Translations under genes and position numbers: made by a program | Shown here: one piece after another, positions 13,794 to 21,342 of the stretch | Layout: every line of letters begins with the position of its first letter | How positions within the stretch are numbered: the stretch's first letter is position 1 | Notes under the pieces: generated by a model | Database searches by the model: none | What the model saw: only the letters and a program-made list of their open reading frames with translations | Told to the model about the DNA's origin: nothing | Assembly: GCA_943359705.1 (NCBI GenBank) | Contig: CALRIB010000004.1 | Location: 1-27,898, forward strand | Reading direction: 5' to 3' | Length of the DNA stretch: 27,898 nt | DNA from: Candidatus Nomurabacteria bacterium | GTDB taxonomy: Bacteria; Patescibacteriota; Minisyncoccia; Phycocordibacterales; UBA2100

Positions 13794-14995
13794 AAAACTC
13801 AAAATACGGCGGAGCTTATGTGCCTGAAATGTTGTGGGAGACACTCAAAGAGCTGACCGCTGCGTTCGAATCGGCAAAGAACGACCCCGCGTTCCAAAAA
13901 GAATTCCAAGACCTCCTGAAAAACTATTCGGGCAGACCGACCACCCTCATCTTTGCCGAGCGCGCGACGGCCGACCTCGGCGGCGCAAAAATCTACCTCA
14001 AGAACGAGGGCGCCAACTTGAGCGGCGCACACAAGATCACCCACTGCCTCGGCCAAGGCCTTCTCGCGAAGCGTCTCGGCAAAAAAATGCTCATCGCCGA
14101 AACTGGTGCCGGCCAGCACGGTGTAGCCACAGCCACCGTGGCAGCGCGCCTCGGTCTCGAGTGCATCGTCTTCATGGGTACCGAGGACATCCGCCGCCAG
14201 CGACCGAATGTTTTCTTGATGGAGCGGCTTGGCGCGAAAGTCGTGCCTGTCGAATACGGCTCAAAGACGCTCAAGGATGCGGTCAACGAGGCACTGAAAT
14301 TTTGGATGGAGCACCTCGCCGAAGCGCACTACTGCATCGGCTCCGTGCTCGGCCCCAGCCCCTACCCCGAGATGAACCGCTATTTCCAGTCGGTCATCGG
14401 GCGCGAAATTCGTGCACAACTGCAAGAGCGCGAAGGCAAACTCCCGAGCGCCGTCCTTGCCTGCGTGGGCGGCGGCTCCAACGCGATGGGAAGCTTTGAC
14501 GATTTCATCGGTGAAAAATCCGTACGGCTCATTGGAGTCGAGGCGGGTGGCATAGGAAAAAATGTCGGCGAGCACGCTTCGCGTAAGATCGCCGGTGTAC
14601 CCGGAATTTTTCAAGGCTATAAATCCCTTTTCCTTCAGACCGACGAAGGGCAGATCGCGCCGACGCACTCCATCTCCGCAGGACTCGATTATCCCGGCAT
14701 CGGGCCCGAACTCGCCGAACTCTACGAAAGTGGACGTGTCGAGCTCACTTACGCCACCGACGCCGAAGCAGTCGACGCGGCTGACTTTTTCGCCAAGCAC
14801 GAGGGCGTAATTTCCGCGCTTGAAAGCGCGCACGCACTTGCCGAAGTACGCAAAATGGCCCCGAAGATGGGGAGGGACGAGATAATCGTCGCTACCCTTT
14901 CGGGCCGCGGTGACAAAGATCTATTCAACTTTGCGCGCGCGTTCAAAGACGAAAGCTTTAAGCAGTTCCTCAAAGATGAGTATGAGCGAAAATAA
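13790..14995 (+). CDS. trpB: Tryptophan synthase beta chain
   Basis: 401 residues, TrpB1 type. Condenses indole with serine. PLP lysine K82 in GAHKITHCLGQG (commonly HKIN), E104 in IAETGAGQHGVATATVAA, and the CVGGGSNAMG phosphate loop are present, as is GLDYPGIGPE near the C-terminal half. The start ATG 13790 overlaps the trpC stop by 4 nt; the open frame upstream is inside trpC. The 3' end overlaps trpA by 14 nt, as expected for partners that form an alpha2beta2 complex with an indole tunnel. Confidence 0.97.
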   Translation: MKNSKYGGAYVPEMLWETLKELTAAFESAKNDPAFQKEFQDLLKNYSGRPTTLIFAERATADLGGAKIYLKNEGANLSGAHKITHCLGQGLLAKRLGKKMLIAETGAGQHGVATATVAARLGLECIVFMGTEDIRRQRPNVFLMERLGAKVVPVEYGSKTLKDAVNEALKFWMEHLAEAHYCIGSVLGPSPYPEMNRYFQSVIGREIRAQLQEREGKLPSAVLACVGGGSNAMGSFDDFIGEKSVRLIGVEAGGIGKNVGEHASRKIAGVPGIFQGYKSLFLQTDEGQIAPTHSISAGLDYPGIGPELAELYESGRVELTYATDAEAVDAADFFAKHEGVISALESAHALAEVRKMAPKMGRDEIIVATLSGRGDKDLFNFARAFKDESFKQFLKDEYERK

Positions 14996-15749
14996 CGCAC
15001 TCGAAATACTTCTCAAAAGCGGAAAGCGACCGCTCTTTATGGCCCACATGATCGCGGGCTACCCGAGCACTGCCGAGTCCGAAAAAGTAGCCGCGGCACT
15101 CGTACAAGGCGGAGCCGATATTATCGAACTTCAAATCCCGTTCTCCGACCCGATGGCCGACGGCCCTACTATCGCTGTGGCCAGCGAAGACGCGTTGAAA
15201 GCCGGGGCGACAGTCGCAGACTCACTCGAAATCCTCAAAAAAGTCGTGGGGCTTGGGAAACCGGTGGCGGTGATGAGCTACACCAACCCGGTCTTCCGTT
15301 TCGGCATTGCCAAGTTCGTCGAAGCGATCAAGGCGGCGGGTGCTACAGCGATTATCGTCCCTGACTGCCCATTCGACACCGAGGAAGGCAAAGCGCTGCT
15401 CGCGGCGGGTAAGGAAAATGACATTTGTATCATCCCCGTCGTCTCCCCCGGTGTACCTGAAGAACGCCTCCAAGAACTCGCAAAGGATGCTTGCGGCTTC
15501 GTATATTGCACCTCACGGCAAGGCATCACCGGCGCTACGAGCAAATTTTCCAATGACCTCGCCGACTTTGCCTCGACCGCAAAGCGTATCTTCAATCTTC
15601 CTCTCGCCGTCGGCTTCGGCGTCAAATCAAAAGCTGACGTCCAATCCCTTTCCAAAATAGCCGACATCATTATCGCCGGGAGCGTGTTTGTGAATGCAAT
15701 AAAGAGAGGAGAAAACGTAGAGCAGTTGGCGCGAGACCTTACGAGCTAG
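14982..15749 (+). CDS. trpA: Tryptophan synthase alpha chain
   Basis: 255-residue TIM barrel that cleaves indoleglycerol phosphate to indole and glyceraldehyde 3-phosphate. With this start, E49 (IIELQIPFSD) and D60 (PMADGPT) fall on the same numbers as the E. coli catalytic pair. Other motifs: MSYTNPVFRFG, VPDCPFDTE, GFVYCTSRQGITGA and VGFGVKSKADV. ATG 14982 is preferred; ATG 14976 two codons upstream is also possible. It overlaps trpB by 14 nt at the 5' end and the convergent HAD gene by 4 nt at the 3' end. Confidence 0.96.
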   Translation: MSENNALEILLKSGKRPLFMAHMIAGYPSTAESEKVAAALVQGGADIIELQIPFSDPMADGPTIAVASEDALKAGATVADSLEILKKVVGLGKPVAVMSYTNPVFRFGIAKFVEAIKAAGATAIIVPDCPFDTEEGKALLAAGKENDICIIPVVSPGVPEERLQELAKDACGFVYCTSRQGITGATSKFSNDLADFASTAKRIFNLPLAVGFGVKSKADVQSLSKIADIIIAGSVFVNAIKRGENVEQLARDLTS

Positions 15750-16390
15750 AGTGAACGTAACGTTTCCTCGTCTACTTCCGACATTGAGGACAGGATTTTG
15801 GTTGCTTTGGAGAAGTCGTGATGGCGGGAGGCTTCGTGCGGGATGGCAAAGACTTTCATACCGGCTCGGTAGGCGGATTCCACGCCAATTTCAGCGTCTT
15901 CAAGCACAAGGCACTCCGAGGGCAGGGCGCCGAGACGCTTGGCGGCTTCCAGATAAATCTGCGGGTCGGGTTTGCTGTGCGTGACCTGGTCGGCGGTCAC
16001 GATAGCATCAAACCTTTTTTCGAGGTCGAATTTTCCAAGGACTTTGTAGGCGAACTCCTTGAAGGCCGACGTGGCGATAGCCTTTTTAATGCCAAGCTTG
16101 TCGAGCAAGTCGAGCAACTCGAAGAGGCCTTTATTTGTTTTTATCTCGTCCATCTTATCAAGCACAAGATTCTTCCGCGCTTCAGCGAGTTCTTCCACGC
16201 TCGCCTTTATCTTGTGATGCTCTTTGAAAGCCGCCAGGGCTTCAACGTCGCGCTTCCCCATCATTTTGATACGGACAGCCGGGTCAAACACCACACCGTA
16301 TTTTGGCGCAAATTGCACCATCACGTCGCCCCACAAGCGCTCCGTGTCAACAATTGTCCCGTCGAGATCGAAAATAACCGCTTTGATCAT
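15746..16390 (-). CDS. HAD-superfamily hydrolase (beta-phosphoglucomutase-like subgroup)
   Basis: 214 residues. HAD motif I is AVIFDLDGTIVDTE (nucleophile D8, acid/base D10), motif II is the Ser/Thr in AIATSAFKEF, motif III the Lys in HSKPDPQIYLEAA, and motif IV is CLVLEDAEIGVESAYRAGM. The cap between about 15 and 85 is helical, so this is subfamily I. Such enzymes act as phosphatases or phosphomutases on small sugar phosphates; the substrate cannot be told here. TAGAAT lies exactly 6 nt before ATG 16390, so the mRNA is likely leaderless. The gene is convergent with trpA, overlapping it by 4 nt. Confidence 0.85.
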   Translation of the reverse strand: MIKAVIFDLDGTIVDTERLWGDVMVQFAPKYGVVFDPAVRIKMMGKRDVEALAAFKEHHKIKASVEELAEARKNLVLDKMDEIKTNKGLFELLDLLDKLGIKKAIATSAFKEFAYKVLGKFDLEKRFDAIVTADQVTHSKPDPQIYLEAAKRLGALPSECLVLEDAEIGVESAYRAGMKVFAIPHEASRHHDFSKATKILSSMSEVDEETLRSL

Positions 16391-16402
16391 TCGCGGATTC
16401 TA
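16391..16402 (-). promoter_or_regulatory. HAD gene leaderless-type promoter (-10 box)
   Basis: TAGAAT (16402-16397) followed by CCGCGA and ATG at 16390. It begins right after the terminator tail of the preceding gene on the same strand. The tyrA-pheA gene shows a similar TAGAAT, 7 nt before its ATG. Confidence 0.5.
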
Positions 16403-16406
16403 CTAT

Positions 16407-16441
16407 AAAAACGAATCGCCTCACGGAAGCCGCGAGGCGAT
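16407..16441 (-). terminator. Intrinsic terminator of the orphan membrane-protein gene
   Basis: Read on the minus strand: ATCGCCTCGCGG (16441-16430), loop CTT, CCGTGAGGCGAT (16426-16415), then TCGTTTTTA. A 12-bp stem with one G-U pair, a tight loop and a T-run make this a textbook terminator. An alternative 9-bp pairing also exists with the CCTCACGGA just upstream. Confidence 0.85.
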
Positions 16442-16478
16442 CCGTGAGGTCTTGTCGATAATCTTCTTGGACAGATGC

Positions 16479-16808
16479 TCAGATCGTTTCGTACCGCCTA
16501 ACGGCAGGTACCAGCAGTCCGACGATCGTACCGACGCATCCGGCGACGACGTTGAACATCCAGACGACGTACCACATCACAAAGGCCGTACTGGGATCCT
16601 TGAAGTTGGGTGGCCCACCAATCGTGATTATTGCGAACACGGCATAGACTGTGCAGATCAGGGTTAGAAGCAAAACGCACGGGACGAGACGACCACGATT
16701 CTCGTATCTCTCGTAATCGGTGACAATCTTCGACATAAACGCGCCGCCGACGAAGCCGCAGAAAAGTGCGAGTCCGTAGACTTTTAAAATCAGGCTGAGT
16801 TCCCACAT
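16479..16808 (-). CDS. Hypothetical three-helix membrane protein (SD-led orphan)
   Basis: 109 residues with three hydrophobic helices at about 5-25, 41-63 and 75-103, separated by a charged loop (SKIVTDYERYENRGRL) and a short GGPPNFKDPS loop; the C-terminal tail is basic. No family recognised. ATG 16808 is preceded by AGGGAG at a 6-nt spacing, a good Shine-Dalgarno site. It ends in its own strong terminator and is flanked by unrelated genes, so it looks like an independent unit. A 7-bp hairpin (around CTAGGCGCTCCTAG) lies in its 5' leader. Confidence 0.6.
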   Translation of the reverse strand: MWELSLILKVYGLALFCGFVGGAFMSKIVTDYERYENRGRLVPCVLLLTLICTVYAVFAIITIGGPPNFKDPSTAFVMWYVVWMFNVVAGCVGTIVGLLVPAVRRYETI

Positions 16809-16895
16809 GTCTTTCTCCCTCGCGCCACCACTAGGAGCGCCTAGGGTGAACTCTATTGCAGAGAGATTAGCCAGTCAAACCGACACTGTATTCGG

Positions 16896-17237
16896 CTAGA
16901 AAACCTGTCCGCCAAGCGGCACATCGCTTTCGGTCGTGAGATAAATTGTCTCACCGCTCTGGTTCGCGACCCCGAGTACCAAGACTTCTGATACTTCCGG
17001 CCCCATCTCCTTGGGCACAAAATTCATGACACAGATTACCGTCTTTCCCATTAGCGCCTCTTTGGAATAGTTGCGATATGCACCGCAGGAGACCTTGGTC
17101 CCGATTTCTAGGCCGAGGTCTATCGTGAGACGGTAGGTCGGTTTCTTGGTCTCAGCATCCTCTACCTTCACAATGCGACCTGCGCGAATATCGAGTGCGT
17201 CGAAATTACTGAAGTCGGCAGTCGATTTCAGCTTCAT
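16896..17237 (-). CDS. CsaA-like tRNA-binding-domain protein
   Basis: 113 residues forming a single OB-fold tRNA-binding domain: FDALDIRAGRIVKVEDAE is the opening strand set, followed by YRLTIDLGLEIGTKVSCGAY, MGKTVICVMNFVPKEMG and VLVLGVANQSGE. It matches the length and layout of CsaA/Arc1p-type proteins, the fold also found at the C-terminus of methionyl-tRNA synthetase. CsaA has been linked to protein export as a chaperone; a tRNA-binding role is also possible. The start lies behind a pyrimidine-rich 45-nt spacer after aroC, with no Shine-Dalgarno site. Confidence 0.85.
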   Translation of the reverse strand: MKLKSTADFSNFDALDIRAGRIVKVEDAETKKPTYRLTIDLGLEIGTKVSCGAYRNYSKEALMGKTVICVMNFVPKEMGPEVSEVLVLGVANQSGETIYLTTESDVPLGGQVF

Positions 17238-17242
17238 AGAAA

Positions 17243-17275
17243 GGGGTTTAAAGGGAGAAATGGGAAGAAAAAGGG
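17243..17275 (+). repeat. Periodic G-tract spacer, copy 1 (aroC-csaA)
   Basis: On the plus (template) strand G-runs lie at 17243-17246, 17253-17255, 17262-17264 and 17273-17275, separated by A-rich 6-8 nt. The mRNA strand is a C/T-rich tract ending 5 nt before the csaA ATG. The unit AAAGGGAGAAA-Y-GGGA is shared with the copy at 21313. A G-quadruplex on the template strand is possible. Confidence 0.55.
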
Positions 17276-17282
17276 AGAGATT

Positions 17283-18365
17283 TCAGCCGTTCTGCGCGCG
17301 ATGGCGGAGGACGTGGTCCATGATGACGAGAGCACTCATTGCGTCGACTATCGGGACGGCGCGCGGAAGGACGCACGGGTCGTGACGGCCTGCCGCCGAG
17401 AGCTTCACCGCTTCTTTTTTGCGATTTACGGTGTCCTGTTCTTTTGCAATCGTCGAGACAGGCTTGAAGGCCACGCGGAAATGAATTGTTTCCCCGCTTG
17501 TGATGCCGCCGTATGTGCCGCCTGCGTCGTTTTTCGTGGTGCGAATCACTCCGTCCCGGATTTCCATCGGATCGTTGTGCTCACTTCCCCGACCCACGAC
17601 ACCACCGAAACCTGAGCCGATTTCAAAGCCCTTAACAGCGTTGATGCTCACCATCGCCTTCGCGAGGTCGGCAGGGACTTTGTCGAAGACCGGCTCGCCA
17701 AGACCAGCTGGGACGTTCCTGATGACGCCCTTGATGGTGCCGCCGACTGAATCGCCTTCGGCCTTTACCTTTTCGACAAGCGCTATCATCTTTTCTGCAG
17801 CTGATTGGTCGGGGCAGCGGATGATGTTGGATTCGATGTCGGCGGCCGTGACGGTGTTGTAATCAACGTCGGCCTTGATATCACCCACCTGGTCGACGTA
17901 GCTCAAAATCTCGATACCGAATTTTTCTTTGAGGTACTTCTGAGCAATAGCGGCAGAGGCGACGCGTGCAAGCGTCTCTCGTGCGGAAGCCCTGCCGCTT
18001 CCCCTCCAGTCGCGAAAACCGTATTTTGCTTCGTAGGTGAAGTCTGCATGCGACGGACGGTATGCCTCTTTGAGTTCATTGTAGTCCTCCGACTTCACGT
18101 TCTCGTTGTGCGCGAGAAGCAGTATCGGCGTGCCGGTGGTCTTGCCCTCGAAGTGCCCGGAGAGGATGCTGATTTTGTCGGCCTCTTTACGCGGCGTCGT
18201 TATTTTGCTCTGGCCTGGGCGGCGGCGGTCGAGCTGGACCTGAATTTCCTCTTCGGTAATCTCGATGCCGGGCGGGCAGCCGTCTATGACAACACCAACA
18301 GCACCCCCGTGCGATTCTCCGAACGTGGTTATTTTGAAAAGCTGACCGAATGAATTTCCAGCCAT
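17283..18365 (-). CDS. aroC: Chorismate synthase
   Basis: 360 residues. Needs reduced FMN and makes chorismate from 5-enolpyruvylshikimate 3-phosphate, the product of the aroA half of the gene just upstream. Motifs: FGESHGGAVGVVIDGCPPG near the N-terminus (split by the catalytic His), RRRPGQSKITTPR, EAYRPSHADFTYEAKYG, GSGRASARETLARV, FGGVVGRGSEHNDP, and KNDAGGTYGGITSG. The C-terminal AGRHDPCVLPRAVPIVDAM is intact. ATG 18365 lies 13 nt after the aroAK stop; a CATATT 7 nt before it could be a -10. The frame extends three codons further, to a TTG. Confidence 0.96.
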   Translation of the reverse strand: MAGNSFGQLFKITTFGESHGGAVGVVIDGCPPGIEITEEEIQVQLDRRRPGQSKITTPRKEADKISILSGHFEGKTTGTPILLLAHNENVKSEDYNELKEAYRPSHADFTYEAKYGFRDWRGSGRASARETLARVASAAIAQKYLKEKFGIEILSYVDQVGDIKADVDYNTVTAADIESNIIRCPDQSAAEKMIALVEKVKAEGDSVGGTIKGVIRNVPAGLGEPVFDKVPADLAKAMVSINAVKGFEIGSGFGGVVGRGSEHNDPMEIRDGVIRTTKNDAGGTYGGITSGETIHFRVAFKPVSTIAKEQDTVNRKKEAVKLSAAGRHDPCVLPRAVPIVDAMSALVIMDHVLRHRAQNG

Positions 18366-18378
18366 AGACCCCAATATG

Positions 18379-20184
18379 TCACAAAATGTGCCGTTTTTCT
18401 AATTGTTTCTGCACCTCCGCCACCTTCTGCTCGAGGGTAAGATCGACATCCTGGATGATGATGTCCGCTGCCGCTTCGTAGAGTTTCTTGCGCTCGGAGA
18501 GCACTTCTTCCATTTCCGCCTCCATGCTCGGAGCGTCGGTGAGAGCAGGGCGGTTGGGATCTTCCCCGACGCGGCTCGCGAGCACATCCGCCGGTGCGTT
18601 GAGAAATACGAGGATGCCGTTTTCCTTGAGCGCGGCGATGTTTTGCGGGCGCTGAATGACGCCGCCGCCCGTCGAGACGATGAGACCCTTTCGCTTCGCC
18701 ACTTCTTCCACGACTTCCGACTCACGGTCGCGAAAATACTCCCATCCGCGCTTCTCTACGGTCTCCGCTATTTTCATACCCTCGCGCGCTTCGATAAGCT
18801 CGTCCACATCCGCGTATTCCTTGCCCATCTTTTCTGCCAAAATTTTCCCGGCGGTCGTTTTGCCGCCGCCGCGCATGCCGATGAGCACGATATTCGGGTC
18901 TTCGTATGCGACGTCAAACGGGACACCCATAAGTCCAAGTGTTTTCCAGAAACGAGGGAACGTTTTCGAGACAACATCGGGGTCGTTAATTTCGATTCCT
19001 GCGAGCTGGGTAGCCGCGACAGCAAAGGACATCGCCATGCGGTGATCGCCATAGGTGTCAATGCGAGCGGGCTTTGGATGTCCTCCGTGAATGACGAGCG
19101 TGTCGGGCGTCGATTCCGTTTTGACACCCATTTTTTCCAATTCTTTTTCCAACGCCTCCACGCGCTCCGTCTCTTTGATGCGAAGTGTCTGGACGCCGGT
19201 GATGGTCGTCGTCCCGTCGGCAAATGCCGCGAGTACAGCGAGCGTCTGTGCCTGGTCAGGACAATCCTGCATATCGACGGTGAGCGGCTTCACGCCCGCA
19301 CCTTGGATAGTCATGGAATTCTCCCCTTCCTCGATAGTACTGCCCATCTGCTTGAGGATATTGAAAAAGCCGATGTCGGCCTGCACGGTGTTCGGGTTGA
19401 CGTTGGTGAGTGTGATCTTCGAGCGGGTCAGAGTGGCGATTGCGGCAAAGTAGGATGCACTCGAAATGTCGCCCTCGACCGTATATTCCGTCGCAGAGTA
19501 GGTCTGACCGGACGGCACGATATAACGTTCGTAATTCTCATTCGAAACTTTCACGCCGAATTTCTCCATCGCCTCAATGGTCATATCAATGTACGGACGC
19601 GACACCTGCTCGCCTTCCACTTCGATGCGCACCTCGCCGATGAGCGGCGCGACCATGAGGAGCGCAGAGAGGAACTGGCTCGAAATAGTACCTTTCATGT
19701 GCACGGTGCCGGGGGAGAGCTTGGAGGACATCACCTTTATCGGCGGATAGCCTGCGGTATCTACATATACGATCTCCGCGCCGAGCTCACGCAAACTCTC
19801 TACAAGGTGCGCAATTGGCCGCTCGTTCAGCCGGCCGCGTCCGCGTATCACCTTGATACCGGGGACAATGGCAGCGAGTGCGAGGATGAAACGTATCGTG
19901 GTACCGGAAAAATTCGCGTTGAGATGGTATTCACGATCAGCACCGGCGCGAATGTCGCCGCGCACTTCTAGAAAATCGTCGGTGAACGAGCAGCGCATTC
20001 CGAGCTCGCGGAGGCATGCAATCATCGCGTGTGTGTCATCACTCACCAGCGGATTTTTGAGCCGTACCACGCCGCTCGTGAGTGCCGCCAGCAAGAGTGC
20101 TCTGTTGGTGTAGCTCTTTGAGCCGGGTATCGCCACTGATGCGGTAATCGGTTTTTCGAGCGGTTGTATTCGGATGGATTTCAT
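18379..20184 (-). CDS. aroA-aroK: EPSP synthase / shikimate kinase fusion
   Basis: 601 residues holding two enzymes for consecutive chemistry. Residues 1-about 425 are EPSP synthase: AIPGSKSYTNRALLLAA (K23, R28), NFSGTTIRFILALA, QFLSALLMVAPL, EGDISSASYFAA, the catalytic Asp in DCPDQAQTLAV, and TYGDHRMAMSFAVAA. Residues 431-601 are shikimate kinase: Walker A GMRGGGKTT, YADVDELIE for shikimate binding, RDRESE and STGGGV, and the lid arginine in PNRPAL. Shikimate kinase acts before EPSP synthase in the pathway, but here it is C-terminal, the same order as in the fungal AROM protein. No frameshift joins them. ATG 20184 follows copy 3 of the intergenic element. Confidence 0.95.
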   Translation of the reverse strand: MKSIRIQPLEKPITASVAIPGSKSYTNRALLLAALTSGVVRLKNPLVSDDTHAMIACLRELGMRCSFTDDFLEVRGDIRAGADREYHLNANFSGTTIRFILALAAIVPGIKVIRGRGRLNERPIAHLVESLRELGAEIVYVDTAGYPPIKVMSSKLSPGTVHMKGTISSQFLSALLMVAPLIGEVRIEVEGEQVSRPYIDMTIEAMEKFGVKVSNENYERYIVPSGQTYSATEYTVEGDISSASYFAAIATLTRSKITLTNVNPNTVQADIGFFNILKQMGSTIEEGENSMTIQGAGVKPLTVDMQDCPDQAQTLAVLAAFADGTTTITGVQTLRIKETERVEALEKELEKMGVKTESTPDTLVIHGGHPKPARIDTYGDHRMAMSFAVAATQLAGIEINDPDVVSKTFPRFWKTLGLMGVPFDVAYEDPNIVLIGMRGGGKTTAGKILAEKMGKEYADVDELIEAREGMKIAETVEKRGWEYFRDRESEVVEEVAKRKGLIVSTGGGVIQRPQNIAALKENGILVFLNAPADVLASRVGEDPNRPALTDAPSMEAEMEEVLSERKKLYEAAADIIIQDVDLTLEQKVAEVQKQLEKRHIL

Positions 20185-20185
20185 A

Positions 20186-20283
20186 CCCCTCACACTATAG
20201 CGGTTTAATCGACGGCATCGAATAATTTCCGATGCAAACGTCGCATGGATGATATGTGGGATATTTTGCGAAAGTGTGTGGGG
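20186..20283 (-). repeat. Recurrent intergenic element, copy 3 (trpD-aroAK)
   Basis: 98 nt on the minus strand, between TATGA (20288-20284, trpD stop) and TATGA (20185-20181, aroAK start). Ends CCCCACACACT (20283-20273) and AGTGTGAGGGG (20196-20186). Internal hairpin CGACG (20243-20239), TTT, GCATCG (20235-20230), loop GAAATTATT, CGATGC (20220-20215), CGTCG (20214-20210). A -10 TATAGT lies at 20199-20194. It shares the 15-mer TCGGAAATTATTCGA with copy 1. Confidence 0.72.
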
Positions 20284-21309
20284 TCATACCGTTTGCTGGG
20301 AGAATTTCCGCGTCTCTTTGATGAGTCGCTCAAGCGCCGCGGACGCCTTGCCTTCGTCGATGGACTTCTCGGCGAGAGCGATGCCCTCTTTCGGTGTCTT
20401 TGCGATACCTGCTACATAGAGTGCGAACGCCGCGTTCAAAACTACGATGTCGCGCCGTGGACCTTTTGTACCAAGAAGAATATCGCGAACAATAGCCACG
20501 TTGACGCCTGCGTCTCCTCCAAGAATATCGCTCTTCGATGACTTCTTGAATCCGAATTTCTTCGGGTCGATAGTAAATTTCTTGACCGACGTGCCGCGGA
20601 TTTCAAACGCCAACGTCTTGGCCGAGAGACTTATCTCATCCATCCCGTCTTCGCTTGCAACGATGATGAGATGCTTGTAGTCGAGACTCTTGGCGACACT
20701 TGCCATCTTTTTCGCAATGTCCGCATTGGGTACTCCGATGAGCTGACGCTTCGTTTCTGCAGGATTTGCGAAAGGTCCGAGAATATTAAAAATCGTCCGG
20801 ATCTTCAGTTCCTTACGTACTGCAACCACACGTTTAGTGGCCGGGTGGAAGAGCGGCGCGAACAAGAAAACCATCCCCGCCTTCTGAAGCACTTCTTTTG
20901 CCTCCGGCGCGGTGAGGTGCACATTTACCCCTAGTGCTTCGAGCACGTCGGAGCTGCCGCATTTGCCCGAAGCCGCGCGGTTGCCATGCTTACCCACTCG
21001 CGCTCCGGCTCCTACGGCCACGAGCGCTGCGACAGTAGAAATATTAAACGTACCGCTTCCATCGCCTCCGGTTCCGACAACGTCTATGGCGTCCGGCTCT
21101 TGGACAGAGAGCATGTGGCGGCGCATCGAGCGAAGAAGACCAACTATTTCTTCCGACGATTCGCCTTTGATGCGAAGCGCAGTAAGTACTGCCGCGATTT
21201 GTGCGTCGGTCAGCTCCCCGCGAATGACTTGCTCGAGAAATTCCTCCGTGTCAGAAGATTTCAGGTCGTGTCCTTCTACAAGATTGTTAAGCAGTTCGGT
21301 GATGTTCAT
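20284..21309 (-). CDS. trpD: Anthranilate phosphoribosyltransferase
   Basis: 341 residues, monofunctional. Transfers phosphoribose from PRPP to anthranilate. The PRPP loop VGTGGDGSGTFNIST, KHGNRAASGKCGSSDVLEALG, RTIFNILGPFANP with the anthranilate-binding Arg, and SEDGMDEIS for Mg are present. The N-terminal helical bundle is intact. The start ATG 21309 sits behind a 25-nt pyrimidine-rich spacer after trpG, without a Shine-Dalgarno site. The stop TGA lies in a TATGA that begins copy 3 of the intergenic element. Confidence 0.96.
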   Translation of the reverse strand: MNITELLNNLVEGHDLKSSDTEEFLEQVIRGELTDAQIAAVLTALRIKGESSEEIVGLLRSMRRHMLSVQEPDAIDVVGTGGDGSGTFNISTVAALVAVGAGARVGKHGNRAASGKCGSSDVLEALGVNVHLTAPEAKEVLQKAGMVFLFAPLFHPATKRVVAVRKELKIRTIFNILGPFANPAETKRQLIGVPNADIAKKMASVAKSLDYKHLIIVASEDGMDEISLSAKTLAFEIRGTSVKKFTIDPKKFGFKKSSKSDILGGDAGVNVAIVRDILLGTKGPRRDIVVLNAAFALYVAGIAKTPKEGIALAEKSIDEGKASAALERLIKETRKFSQQTV

Positions 21310-21312
21310 AAA

Positions 21313-21342
21313 GGGAATAAAGGGAGAAACGGGATTAAAGGG
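21313..21342 (+). repeat. Periodic G-tract spacer, copy 2 (trpG-trpD)
   Basis: On the plus (template) strand GGG occurs at 21313, 21322, 21331 and 21340, an exact 9-nt period with A-rich 6-nt spacers. It spans the trpG stop codon and the gap to the trpD ATG. The mRNA strand is C/U-rich right up to the start codon, which could act as an S1-type ribosome landing site. Compare 17243-17275. Confidence 0.6.

Noticed and set aside
18403..19971. Long open frame (522 codons) on the plus strand opposite aroAK
   Set aside because: It is antisense to a fully motif-supported fusion enzyme, has no recognisable domains or start signals, and is rich in Arg/His as expected from reversed codons of a GC-rich gene.
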